Positions 1 through 10,671 of a DNA stretch of 64,000 bases are shown here, piece by piece; the stretch's first letter is position 1; the number at the start of each line of letters is the position of its first letter. A program made the position numbers and the translations under genes. The DNA lies in the NCBI GenBank assembly GCA_029339195.1, contig JAPTJF010000218.1, positions 34,344 to 98,343 of the forward strand. The letters are read 5' to 3'. The DNA comes from Micractinium sp. NFX-FRZ (Eukaryota; Chlorophyta; Trebouxiophyceae; Chlorellales; Chlorellaceae). The notes beneath the pieces were generated by a model. It worked only from the letters and a program-made list of their open reading frames with translations. It was not told where the DNA came from and made no database searches.

Positions 1-17
1 GCTGGTCCTGTCTGCAG

Positions 18-1975
18 CTACGCCCGTGGGCAGCACCGCTGCCTGGCTGGCGGGGCTCACCAACCTGCGCCTGCTGTGGCTCGGCAACGAAGACACAGAC
101 CTGCAGCTGCCCGAGGGCATGTCGGAGCTCACGGCGCTGCGGGAGCTGGGCCTGCGTGGCAAGTCTGTGGGGCTGCCCGACCCGACGGGGTGCCTGCCCC
201 CCTCCCTGACACGCCTGCACCTGGCGGGAGTGGGCGCCGCTGACATGCTGCCCCAGCAGGTGGGCGGAGGCGGGGCGGGGGGTTTGAGCCTGACAGCGTT
301 TGGGCAGGCAATATGAGGGCGGGGAGCAGCAAGATGTGACCACTGTTGTGGATGCCTGCTTGCCATCCCGCCTCCTCACTCTCTCCTGGCTCTGCTGCCA
401 CGAACCGTGCTCGTCTGCCCATCCCCTCGCCTGCCTCTGCACCCAAACCAGGCCCCGCACACTGCTGCTTGCCCTCCAGCCGACAGCCTCTCTGCTCAGT
501 CGACCCACCACCCTATCTCCGCCCCTCCCGCCCGCTGTGCTGCAGCTGCCGCAGCTGACCAGCCTGGCGGCCCTCGAGCTGCTTGATTCACGGCTGGAGG
601 AGGGGGGCCTGCGGGGCCTTTCAGAACTGAGCGGCCTGCGCACGCTGCAGCTGGATGGGGTGGACGAGCTGCCTGCCTGCCTGCCGACACTGACGCAGCT
701 GCGCCAGCTGGTGGGTCTGGCCTGGGAAATGTGCGGAAGCGAGAACTTGCTTGCAAGTGTAGGCACTGGTGCACTGCCTGCCTTCCCCATCTGGTGGCGC
801 CATGCCTGCTGTGCTGCCTGCCCAGCACCTGGCATGCACTCAGGCTTCTCATGCTCCCTAATCCGCCCATCCAACCTGCCCGCTCCCACCCGGTCCCGCC
901 CTGCTCACTGACCGCCCGCCTCTGGGGCACCCGCCGCAGGAGCTGCACAACTCCCGGCTGCTGGGCGAGGGCGAGCTGGGTGCTGTGCACGGCGCGCTGT
1001 CCGCGCTGCGTGGCCTCACCTGCCTCGTGCTGGGCTGCTTCCCGGTGCAGCTCATCCCGCCGGCAGTCGCCCAGCTGCCCCTGCAGCGCCTGCTCTTCTT
1101 CACAACCGAGCTGCGGGTCAGTGGGCTCGCCAGCCTGGGCGGCCGTTGATTGCGGGGAGTGTTTCGAGGTATTTGGGGTGATGCTTGGGGCAATGCTCAG
1201 ATGGCTGCGCCGCTGCTGCTGCCCCCACTGCCCTGCGATGCCCCTCCCTGTGCCCTCCCAACCACACGGGCCCCCTGCCCCACCACCCACCCGCAGGCCG
1301 ACCCTGTGGGCGCGCCCCACGGCCCCTGGCTCTCCTCCCTCTCCTGGCTGGGCCTGCCCTTTGATGTGGCCCAGCGCAGCGTGGGTGTGCTGCGCTCCGC
1401 CCACCGCCTCCGCTACCTGGCGCTCATTGATGTGCCGATACTGGAGGACCGGCACGGCGGCCCGCCAGGCGACGAGGAGGAGGCTCTGTGGGCGGGCTTC
1501 TGGGAGTGGGCGGCCACCCACCCGCCGCTGGCGTGCCTGGTGAGGTGCCAGCAGGTGCCAGCGGGTGCAAGTAGGGGGCTGGTTGGTTGTTGGACAGGGA
1601 GGCCTCCGTGGCAGCATGAACGGTGCTCCTGCTGCTCCCCGTGTCACCCTACCCCTACCCCTACACATGCACAGCATGCATGCCGCCGCCGCCACCCGCA
1701 CTCTTGCCCACCCCCCTGGCCGCTCCCCCCTTTCCCAACCCGCCCCCCTGCAGGGTCTCGACATGGATGCACCCGAAGAAGGGGAGCTGACAATGCCGCT
1801 TGTGGATGCACTCGTGGCGCTGGCGCGCCGCCGCCCTGCGCTGGCCATACGGCGCACCCCCGCGGCCGGCGGTGCCGACCTGGGCTGGTGCAAATCCAGC
1901 GTGAGGGCCCGCCAGGACTTTTTCTTCTTCTGGGAAGAGCTGGCCAACGCCGCTAGCATTCCAGGGCTGGAGTAG
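18..1975 (+). CDS. Leucine-rich-repeat protein, 3' part (5' end outside window)
   Basis: The visible exons are about 18-259, 546-710, 940-1116, 1297-1539 and 1754-1975 (TAG). All junctions are phase 0 with CAG acceptors and GT donors. The first exon is entered from a splice acceptor at 16-17, so the start lies outside the window. The protein shows irregular leucine-rich repeats such as LTNLRLLWLGN, LTALRELGLRG, LTSLAALELLDS, LSGLRTLQLDG and LRGLTCLVLG, spaced 20-25 residues apart. LRR proteins bind other proteins; plant-like ones are often F-box or regulatory proteins, but no F-box, kinase, TIR or NB-ARC domain is visible here. Phase-0 exons carrying whole repeats suggest growth by exon duplication. 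The C-terminal exon has no repeats and ends with an aromatic stretch near DFFFFWEEL. Partner and location are unknown. The LRR assignment is firm and the function is not. Confidence 0.75.
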
Positions 1976-2756
1976 GGCCGCGGCAGGGCTGCCACTCGTG
2001 TCCTGCCCACGGCCGGGCCAGCGTGGTGCACTGCTGGTGCGGGTGGCGGCAGGCATGTGACGGCAGGTCCCCTGCTCCCTTCACTGATGAAGTTATTGTG
2101 CCACATTCTCTCTGTGGATGATCATCAAGTAGTCTTCTGCAAGTGGGACGTCCTTTGACAGAAGAAAACCTCTGAGTTCCAGCCCACTGGTCAAGGACCA
2201 CCTTGCCCCGTTCACAGCGCCCATAGCAGGCCGACTGTACTATAACAGACGTGCAGAGGGAGACACACGGGAGATCCGCTGCCCATGTCGATTGCCTGAA
2301 GCGACAGCAATCCAAAGAAGTACCACGGTCCTGTGCCGGCCGGCCCCACTCTTCCAAAGGTGTTTCGCAAGGTGCTTCACAAGTGGTAGAACCGCCAAGT
2401 GTGTGCCCATCTTCATCTGAGCACATTTGCGCGGTTGACAGAAGATAGTTTGTGCGCAGCGACAGTTGTCCGCAGGTGGGGGCACTGGCGGCAGCTGCTG
2501 CGGCGGCGGCGGCGGCGGAGAAGTGCGAGTTGCAGGTATGCCACACCTTTTTGCTAGAAACCACGTGCTTTTACATATACGCTGGCTGGTGATGCTTTTG
2601 TCGTTTGAAATGTAAGAGACAGAGCTCAGGAGAAAAGGTGTGCCCTCGACTCCTGCCCCCCTTGATGTGCAGGCCAGCATAGAAAGGAGGGACCGCGGAG
2701 CAAGAGTTATCCGCGAGTGTTCCTCGAGTGGCGTCAAAAGACATCGACTGGCCAAC
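1976..2756. other. Spacer between LRR gene and membrane-protein gene
   Basis: No complete gene is seen. A TGTAA at 2611-2615 is a candidate poly(A) signal for the upstream LRR gene. At about 2476-2535 a GCG-repeat stretch reads as an alanine run ending in EKCELQ, followed by a GT; it has an AG before it and could be an untracked 5' exon of the next gene. The phrase TGCAGGCCAGCAT occurs twice, near 2666 and 2756, the second at the proposed start of the next gene. Confidence 0.4.
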
Positions 2757-4142
2757 ATGCAGGCCAGCATGGAGGTCCACAGGCCCGCCGTGGGCCCCCT
2801 GCTGACCTTTGCCCACGACGCACTGCATGAAGCGGCCTTCACCGCCCGCTTCCACCACTCGTGCTGCCGCCAAGACGGCATGCTGCTGAAGGCGGCGGTT
2901 GTGCTGTACATCGGCGCGGGGGTGAAGCCCTGGGCGGCGGGCCACATGGGCGCGGTAGTGATCACCGCCGCAAACACGCTCTACCTCCTGGTCCTGCTGC
3001 TGCTGCTGTCGAGGCGGCGGGACCACTTCCTCCGCCACCGCAGCTTCCTGCTGGGCCTGCAGATGGCGCTCTTCCCCTGGGTGAGCGAGATGCAGTGCAA
3101 CACCTACGGCGGCTGCGGCGAGGCGTGGCAGTGGGCTGCTGCGAGCCGCTGCCGGCCTGACTCACTGGCTGTGGCTCTTGGCCTCCCCTTGCTGCTGGTG
3201 CTGCGGCATGGTAGTAGCTGCTGGATGTGTGGTCGCTTGGTGGGCAGCCACCCTGACCTGCCACCCCCACTGTCCAGATTCCCTACCTCCCTTGCACGCC
3301 TCGCCCTTTGCCCACCCACCCACCACCCACAGAACTGTCGCTTGCGATCGCCATCAACCTTCACCACACGCGGCTGCTCGGGCCCCCTGCTCTTCTGGGC
3401 CAAAGAGGCCACCCTGCATCTGTTCCCATGGATCGCGTTGACCGGCCTGTCCCTGCCGCTGCCGCTCAAGCACGCAGCGTGGTGGCAGGCGGCGGTGGCG
3501 GCTGGGGCCATCGGATACCTGGAGCAGCGGCGGCAGGTGGGCTGAAGGGCTGCAGGGCCGCCTGGCCCTAGGCATGTGGTGCCGCTGAGCAGCCCGGGTA
3601 GCGCCGGGGCAGCATCACCCCAAAATGAGGCCCATGCTGTCCAGAGGCAATGCCGTCCCGCCTGCCCACCGGCCTGCCCGCCTACCCAGCATCCCCTCCC
3701 TGCTCCTCGTCCCCCTGACCAGCAGATATCCCTGGCAAACTGTGTGTTGAGCACGCAGCACTACAGCCAGCTGGCGCGGCTGCTGGGCATTGCGGCCGCC
3801 TGTGTACTGCCGCCGCCGCTGGGCAGCGCCCTCCTGGAGTGGCAGGGCCGCCTGGAAGCGGAGCCTCTCGCCTTTTACCTGGTCGACACTTTCCTGCACT
3901 TCATCCTCTCCTACACTTTTGTGCTGCTCCTGCTGCGCCGATGGGAGTGGCGCCAGCGGCAGACGTTTGCCCGGCAGCACCGCATGGCGGCGGAGGTGGT
4001 GGGGCTGCACGGGGCACGTGCCAGATGGGGGACCTGCACCCTGGCGCTCTACGCCGCGCTCCTGTGGGCGCTCTGCCTGTGCTGCTTTGCGCTGCTCGCA
4101 CCAGCCCAACCACTTGTGGACGACAGCGGGCCCAGCTTGTAA
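2757..4142 (+). CDS. Multipass membrane protein of unknown function
   Basis: Proposed exons are 2757-3080, 3333-3536 and 3726-4142. All are phase 0, giving 314 residues from the ATG at 2757. The first donor is GTGAGC and the acceptors are CACAG and CAGCAG. Hydrophobic segments suggest about six or seven membrane spans, for example around LYLLVLLLLL, LHLFPWIALTGL, QAAVAAGAIGYL, LGIAAACVLPP, FLHFILSYTFVLLLLRRW and LALYAALLWALCLCCFALL. I do not recognise the family. No transporter signature, catalytic motif or targeting peptide stands out. The stop codon TAA lies inside a TGTAA, so the poly(A) signal may overlap the end of the coding region. The start is uncertain: an upstream alanine-rich exon near 2476-2535 could splice to the acceptor at 2759. 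The middle exon also reads protein-like in a second frame (LSLAIAINLHHTR), so this exon deserves RNA support. Confidence 0.55.
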
Positions 4143-4184
4143 CAGCGCCAGGCCAGGCAGATGGGCAGCAGTCCCGTTGTTACA
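4138..4184. terminator. Facing poly(A) signals of two convergent genes
   Basis: TGTAA on the plus strand at 4138-4142 overlaps the stop of the membrane-protein gene. TTACA at 4180-4184 reads TGTAA on the minus strand, about 150 bases past the hydrolase stop. TGTAA is the usual chlorophyte poly(A) signal. The two signals are about 40 bases apart. Confidence 0.45.
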
Positions 4185-4332
4185 AATACAATATATGATG
4201 AGAGTGCACGATGTTGTGCCATGATGGCAAGCTGGCCAGGCGGAGCAGGAGCCATTCACTTGGTGCAGGGCCTGCCTGGTAGGTGGCACTGCACACACCA
4301 CTACCTGCACCCACTGCCAGTGCGGGTGCAGC

Positions 4333-6910
4333 CTACCGCCGCTGCCGCCTCCGCCGCTGGCCCTCCTCCTCCTTCTGCACCTCCTCCACGCTCCTCTTCC
4401 CGCCCGCCTCCAGCCAGGCCAGAGACACGTGTGTGGTGTCGCCGATGAGTTCGTGCCGGGCATACGCCACGTTGAACAGCTGCAGGCAGTGGAAGCCCGA
4501 GGGAGGCAGCGGCAGGGACGTGGGGCCCTGTGCGCCGGCGACGGCAGGCACCGTCCTGCATGACATTGCCCACCGTGCAGATTGGTTCTGATGCATGCAT
4601 TGACTATTCACGTTGTCCGGAACCTTGTGCAGCGGACCAACGCAGCATAGTAGTCCGGCCTCCGTCTGCCACCTGGTTGGAGCCAGAACCCCCCTCGCCT
4701 CTGCCGCCGTCACCCAGAACCAGGCAGGCAAGCAGGCAGCCTGCCTGCCTCCCCTCTGCGACCCGGCAGGCACCCGCCTCCAGCATCAGGTGCCCTAAAT
4801 GGCTGCGTCACACCCGCCCTCGCCAGCCTGTCGCCCGCCTCACCTCTGCCACCTGGCTGACGTCCGCCTCCAGCGACAGCCCTCCCACCACCGGCTGCAG
4901 CAGCTCACGCCACTGGCGCCCCGTGCGGCGCGGGTCGTCCTTGAAATACCCCTCCTGCGGTGGGCGGGACATGGGGGCACAGCATGGCTCAGCGTGGCAC
5001 GGCATGGCAGACGCAAGTCGGTCCGGCACGTGGCCTCCCTGAAGTGCCCTGCACAAGCACCCTGTTGCCCTATGGACGTCAAGCAATGTCATGAGCAGAG
5101 CAGCCCCAAACACCCTTGCAGTACTGCACTAAATGGTCACTCGGAAACACAGCTCAAATGATATTGATGCCCATGCCTCACCTCATCAATCAGCTCCCCC
5201 TCCCGCAGCTTCCCCACAATTGCCTTTGCCACGCTGGCGCTGATGAGCAGCGAGCGCTGCAGGAACTGGGGCGTGACGGGGCGCGGCGCCACCCGGATCT
5301 CCGCCGACGGCACGCCCGCCTTGCTGCACGCGGGGGGGGGGGAAGTGTGGAGCAACAGGCAGCAGCTGTGGAGCAGCGGTGCAAACGCGGGTCACAAGTG
5401 CAAACAGCAGGCACAGCAGCTGTGAGAAGCCGCGCGCACACTGACAAGGCTGAGGCTGAGGCGCCAAGCCTGGCCGCCGTGGTCAGCTTCGCAGCCGTCC
5501 CGGACCCTCCATGGGCTGCTGCCCCTCCCCACCGCCACAGCATCTGTGTCCATCCCAGCACCTCCACCACGCCCCCGCCCTCCCCCTCACCCCAGTATCT
5601 TCATTGCCTCTGCCACCGTCTCGGCCTTGCTGGGGTCCCGCTCCGCCATATGCACAAAGATGGAGGGTGGGAAGCTGCGCCCCTGCTGGCCCTCCAGCTT
5701 GAACACAATGGGGTTGACGGGGGCAATCTGGCACACCACTCCCTGTTGGCAGGGTGAATGGAGCAGGAGGGAGGCAGGCAGGGTGGGCGGCCGGCGGGGG
5801 AACGGAGTGGCAGGCCTGCAGGGAACTACACGCTGTCACTCACATGCCCCCTCCCCCTCCTCCCCAGCGCACACCCTCCAGACCGCCGCTGCCTCACCAT
5901 GCTTCCTCCTCGTTGCCCCTCTCTACATACCCAGTTACACTCATCCACCCTTGGGTGCAGGCCCACCCGTCCGGTACAAGCCCTCCCACCTGCACCTCCC
6001 GCATCGCCGCCGCCGTGCGCAGCGCAAAGCCGCCGCCGCTGGAGCCGCCCAGCGTGTAGAGCGGGAGCTGGGCCAGCTTCTCCTGGCGGATGACGGTGCG
6101 CAGGATGTTGGGCACACGCTGCAGGAAAGCAGGAAAGGAAGGAAAAGACAGCTGTTAACCTGCGTCTCAACCCCACACAGGCTACTCTGCCTGCCCGCAT
6201 GCATGCACGCATGCCACCCTCCGCTTTCAGCGGCCCTCGCCCCTGCCCCTCGTCCCCGGCTCCCCACCTGCAGGTCATCCGACCGGCTGGCCGCCGTGTT
6301 GTGCCAGCACTTGGTGTCCCGATTGAAGGAACTAATGGCAATGACGGCGTAGCCCCTTGCCAGCGCCGCCTTGCGCACAATCATCTCCTCGGGCAGGCCC
6401 AGGCAGTGGGAGCAGCGCTGCGAGGGCGGCCACCAGTCGCTGCCCGAGTGGCTGCAGCCGTGCGCCACAAACAGCACGCCCTTGGGGCTGGCAGGCACCT
6501 CCCACAGCGTCTCCAAGTCGCTGATGACCTGCAGCAGAGATGTGGGGGCGGGGGAGGCAGGGCAGGAAGAAGCCGGGCCAGCGGAGTGAGCGGGGGGCGG
6601 TGGGCGGGAAGGTGGGTACTGCTGCCCCAGCTGCCATGCGCTGCGGTGCACCGGAAGTGCGGACTTCTTCCCGCCCCCTGCAATTCCAGCACCCGCCAAG
6701 CGAGCAACACCGAACTGAACGACCCACCCGCCGCTTGGGCCACGGGCTTGGGGGTTCCTCCGATCCATCGAGTTTGCTCGCAAGCTGGCCACGCCCATCG
6801 CCCCCAGATTGGCGCCGCAGCACCACGACAACAAGGGCCAACACAGCCACGGCGGTGAGCAGCCGCCCCCTCCTTCCTCCTGGGCCCCTGGGAGGTTGCA
6901 TGTCCAGCAT
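4333..6910 (-). CDS. Membrane-anchored alpha/beta-hydrolase
   Basis: Proposed exons (minus strand) are 6910-6728, 6528-6268, 6118-5990, 5742-5591, 5323-5182, 4954-4844 and 4665-4333, giving about 436 residues. The last exon start is the least certain; phase forces an acceptor near 4666. Residues 12-28 form a hydrophobic segment after a short basic stretch, which looks like a signal anchor. The hydrolase core begins with VLFVAHGCSHSGSDWW, where HG is the likely oxyanion region. It carries the nucleophile elbow GGSSGGG, with serine near residue 174. An acidic/His pair of the catalytic triad was not assigned. Related uncharacterised hydrolases exist in plants; substrate and pathway are unknown. 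The C-terminus is rich in Glu, Lys and Arg (VEEVQKEEEGQRRRRQRR). It is divergent from the carbonic anhydrase gene and convergent with the membrane-protein gene. Confidence 0.72.
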
Positions 6911-7796
6911 CTTCAAGCAAACAGCGAATGCTGACGGGCCCAGAAGGGTACCCCTGAAACTACACTGCCCGCAGTCCGCCTTGCTGGCGCCGGCGCCACT
7001 TCGTGTACGAGGGTGCATGGCGTCATGGCTGTGGCAACATGTAATGCAGGCTAAGCTGTTTGCACCTTGGGTCATTTTCCTAGCATGATGGGCCGCTGCA
7101 CTCCGCGAAGCCCAGGCCGCTGCACTCCGCGAAGCCCAGCAAGGCGCGAATTGTCTGCCTTGTCTTGGATGCGCCGCAATATCAGTACCTTGGTGCCAGC
7201 AGCTGTTTTGCTTTGCTTTGCTTGCTGAACATCCCACTCCCGATCTGCCTTTGTCGCATCGGAGATGAACATTCACCTCCTTTCGCGTCCCCGCACTAAA
7301 CACAGAAGCAGCATATGAAGCAAGACCACGCACCTAGGCTTACTGATGCGCACGGCGTCTCTCACACTTGCGTGCCTCCGATGTGGCGGTTGTTTGCCTT
7401 TGACCGCCTTCCTTCCCCCACTACGCATAGGGCTGCCTGTGACATACCACACGCACACATCGTGCAAGCCCACCTGCCCTCTCGCAGCGCCTCGAGCTTT
7501 CGCCTCCTGGTCTGCGACCCGCCGACGCACCCCCGCTCGCCTCTGTCGCCGCCATGTGCACGCAGGGCGACCGCCCGCCTGGCCCTCCATGTTTGTGTGC
7601 CTTTCATGCGATCGGTCGCCCCATTACGCCGTGGAGAAGCTTATTCGAGGTCACCCAACAGGCCTCAACGGCGGGGCTGCTGCGTGCTGTGCGAGGCTTT
7701 AGGCCAACCCCCGGCGCAGCCTAGATCAGTCACTTGCAGCCCCGCCAGCGCGGTACATTTCATCCCTTTTGTCTTTGTGGAGTCTGTTGAGTCACC
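6911..7796. promoter_or_regulatory. Divergent promoter region, hydrolase (-) / carbonic anhydrase (+)
   Basis: This 886-base gap separates two divergent starts and must hold both promoters and 5' leaders. No TATA box is convincing. It contains an exact 24-base tandem duplication at 7091-7138. I see no coding exon in it. Confidence 0.4.
7091..7138. repeat. Exact 24-bp tandem duplication
   Basis: The unit starting GGCCGCTGCACTCCGCGAAG and ending CCCA occurs twice head to tail with no mismatch (7091-7114 and 7115-7138). It sits in the divergent hydrolase/carbonic anhydrase promoter. Confidence 0.85.
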
Positions 7797-9862
7797 ATGC
7801 GGCTGGCGGTGCGGGCGCAAACCACTCCCACCTCCAACTCCCCTGCGGCAGGGGAGCAGGCGCGGCCCTCCGCTCCCCGCGTGGAGCGCCCGCAGCTCGT
7901 TTCCAGTCGCCGGCAGCTGGTGAAGGCGGGCCTTGCGGCCGGCCTCTGCCTGTGCTGCCCGCCGCCGCTGGCGGCGCTGGCGGAGGACGCCGCTCCTGCT
8001 GCGGCGGCGGCAGCCCCCGCGGTGGCCGCGCCCCCGCCCCCCCAGCCCTGGGGCTACAGCTGCCTCACCGGCCCCCAGACCTGGCCCGGCACCTGCTCCA
8101 CCGTTGGCTTCCAGTCCCCCATCGCCCTCAACTTTGACGCCTCGCACCCGCCGCCGGGCGACGGCGCGCTGCAGCCGCTGCTCCCCAAGTTCCCTCGCTA
8201 CATCAAGGAGGGCGTGACCGTGAAAAACACGGGGCACGGGACAATGGCGGTGAGTAGGTTTCGGAGGGCGTCGGGGCAGGCTGGAGGGCTCGCTGTGATG
8301 AGGGGGGGACGCACAGTAGCCGGCACACCGGTTCCTCAGTCTGCTCATGGGGGGGCGCATGGTAGGAGCTCTGTTTAGTTTGGCTCGCTGGCTAGTCAAC
8401 AATCCCCATCCCCTGCTGTGTGCATGCACCCGGTCTGCTGTAGCCAACCTCTGCCGGTCTGGCGCTAGTACTCCTGCGCCAGCTGCCCTGTGCCAGCCTC
8501 CCTCCTCCCAACCCCACTTGCCACCAAAAGATCCCTTTGTTCCCACCCCTCCTCCCACCAGGGATCCCCCCACCGGCACCCCCGCACCCCCACTTACCAC
8601 CTGCCGCTGCCCCTCACTGCCCCCTCCCCCCTGCCAGGTGCAAATGCCGGAGGGTATGGACTACGAGCTGGCGGGGCAGCGCCACCGCCTGCTGCAGTTC
8701 CACTTCCACACCCCCAGCGAGCACACCGTGGACGGGCGGTGGCTGGCCATGGAGGCGCACCTGGTGCACAAGAACCTGGAGACGGGCAACCTGGCGGTGC
8801 TGGGCGTGTTCATCGAGGCCGGCGACGGCTGGCTGCCCAACCCGGTGATTGCAGAGGCGCTGCGCAGCGGGCCCGTGGCCCCCGGCGCCGAGACGCCGCT
8901 GCAGCGCCCCATCAGCCTGCGCACGCTGCTGCCCAACCCGCGCGCCGCCGACGGCAGCCGCCCCTACGTTAACTACAGGTGGGGCGGGGTGTGGGAGGGG
9001 CCAGGGTGGGTGGGCAGGGGCAGGCGCGGGCTGGGATGGGGGATGGGGGTGCAGTACGGCACGGCATGGTGCAGTACAAGCCTCGGTTTTCGCGCAACCC
9101 ATCAAGCACGCAGCGCACCCGCGGCATGCGTGCTCGCCCACCTGAGCCCTGCTGGAGCTTGCGCTGAACAGCCTGCACCCCTCCCCCTCCGCCCCCCCTG
9201 CTCCCCCCCTGCAGCGGCTCCCTGACCACGCCCCCCTGCAGCACCGGCGTGGACTGGTACGTCTTCCTGGACCCCCTGCAGGTAGGGCACGGGGCGAGGG
9301 GGGAGGGGTGGGGCACGGCTGAGGGTGTGAACCGCTGTGTGTTGGAGTTGTGGAGTGGTGTGCACTGTATGTGGTGTGGGTGCGGCGAGCGCCTTAGACC
9401 GCCTGCAGGGGGGGCATGACGGACAGGAGTGTGAGTGTGTCTCCTGCCGCTGTTGAGGATCGCCCACAACTGGCACAGGGTGCGCGTGTGGCAGCCGGGG
9501 AGTGTCAGGGCGGATGGTGTCTGTTTCCTGAGCAGGAGGAACCTGTTCCTGCAAGCAGTGCACCTGCTTGCTCGGCATCTCGCCTTTCCCAGGGCCGCCT
9601 TAGTGCGACCTGCGTGGCATCGCCTGACACATCTCGAGGCAGCCACCTGCAGAGCGGAGTGTGCACATCATGCATCTCGTCAGCAGAGCACTTTGAGGCC
9701 TTACCTTTGCGACTTCCTGGCCCTCTTTGACCCACGCCGCAGGTGGAGGCGGAGCAGATTGTTGAGTTCATGTACTACGCAGGCTCCGGCGCCCGCCCCG
9801 GCGTCAACAACCGCCCGCCCCAGCCGCTGGCCGGCCGTGGCATCCGCTACTTTGCGGCCTAG
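7797..9862 (+). CDS. Alpha-type carbonic anhydrase, probably thylakoid lumen
   Basis: Exons are 7797-8249, 8638-8978, 9215-9281 and 9743-9862, in phase throughout, giving 326 residues. The enzyme interconverts CO2 and bicarbonate. The alpha-class core is clear: QSPIAL near residue 105, then QFHFHTPSEH with zinc ligands His173 and His175, EAHLVH with the third ligand His192, and SLTTPPCSTGVDW near 266-278. The N-terminus has an alkaline, Ser/Thr/Pro-rich transit-like stretch, then SRRQLVKAGLAAGLCL with twin arginines at 38-39, a hydrophobic core and an Ala-x-Ala-type end. This two-part signal matches chloroplast import followed by Tat export to the lumen, as in Chlamydomonas CAH3, which feeds CO2 to Rubisco in the carbon-concentrating mechanism. 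Orthology to CAH3 is inferred. A periplasmic location is less likely because of the twin-arginine signal. A TGTAA lies at 10365-10369. Confidence 0.93.
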
Positions 9863-10671
9863 GCAACACACACGTTGAGAGCCGCCACGGCAAATAGAGG
9901 CGCTCTAGCTGAGATTCAGCTGATCCGGGCTGGGCTGCCGGCAGGCAGCCGGCCTGCTCCCCCTAGCGCTGGTCGGAGGCTGCAGAGAGTTTGCACCTGG
10001 GTGCAGCTGCGACCCCCCTCCTCAAAACCCTCTCCTGACCCCCCATCCATCTCGATTGTTGTTGACCGCCGGCATGCACATTTCCCTCTGCTACCCCCTG
10101 TGTCTGCCGCCCATAACCATGCTCCCCCTTGGCACGGCCCGCATGTGCCCATTCACACCGCGTCTCCCCAGTCCCCTCCCTGACATTCAGAGGCAAGGGG
10201 CCAGGCTCTGCACGCTGCCCGCCGCTGCACTGCCCGCGAGTGCCCCCAACCACCCCGGTACACAACAGGCCATGGGCACCGCCCCTCTCCTCCTTTCATT
10301 TATGTGTCTTGCCAACCCTGAAGTCAGCGCTGAATGTATCTGCTCCAAATCCACGACTGCCTGATGTAACTCGCACTTTCGCACTGTCACACTCACACAA
10401 ACATGCACAAAGCACCGTCGATGACAAGTTGCGGCAGCGTCCCGCATAAGGCAGCCAGTGTGATGCGTGAGGATATTCAAAAGGCACCGTTGAGACTGGC
10501 GACCATCTGTCTGCACAGCTGCTGCTTGACTGACAAGGCTACTCACTCGGCCGCGCCAGCAAGGGACCGCCATGCGCGGGGGCGGCGGTGCCCAATGCCC
10601 ACCCAAGTCCTGCCCCGCACACTGTGTGCTCCCCTGACCCAGTGCACACACGCAAATCTGTCGCTGTAAAG
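9863..10671. other. Spacer: 3' UTR of carbonic anhydrase and promoter of ARD gene
   Basis: No exon is recognised. TGTAA at 10365-10369 is the likely carbonic anhydrase poly(A) signal, giving a 3' UTR of about 500 bases. A second TGTAA at 10665-10669 is two bases before the next ATG and is probably not used. Confidence 0.4.

Noticed and set aside
496..2106. 536-codon minus-strand open frame opposite the LRR gene
   Set aside because: It reads through plus-strand introns and exons without any conserved motif. The plus strand has clear LRR exons in phase.
3333..3380. Possible frameshift in the second exon of the membrane-protein gene
   Set aside because: A second frame looks protein-like for about 13 residues, but the phase-0 three-exon model needs no indel, so no frameshift is claimed.
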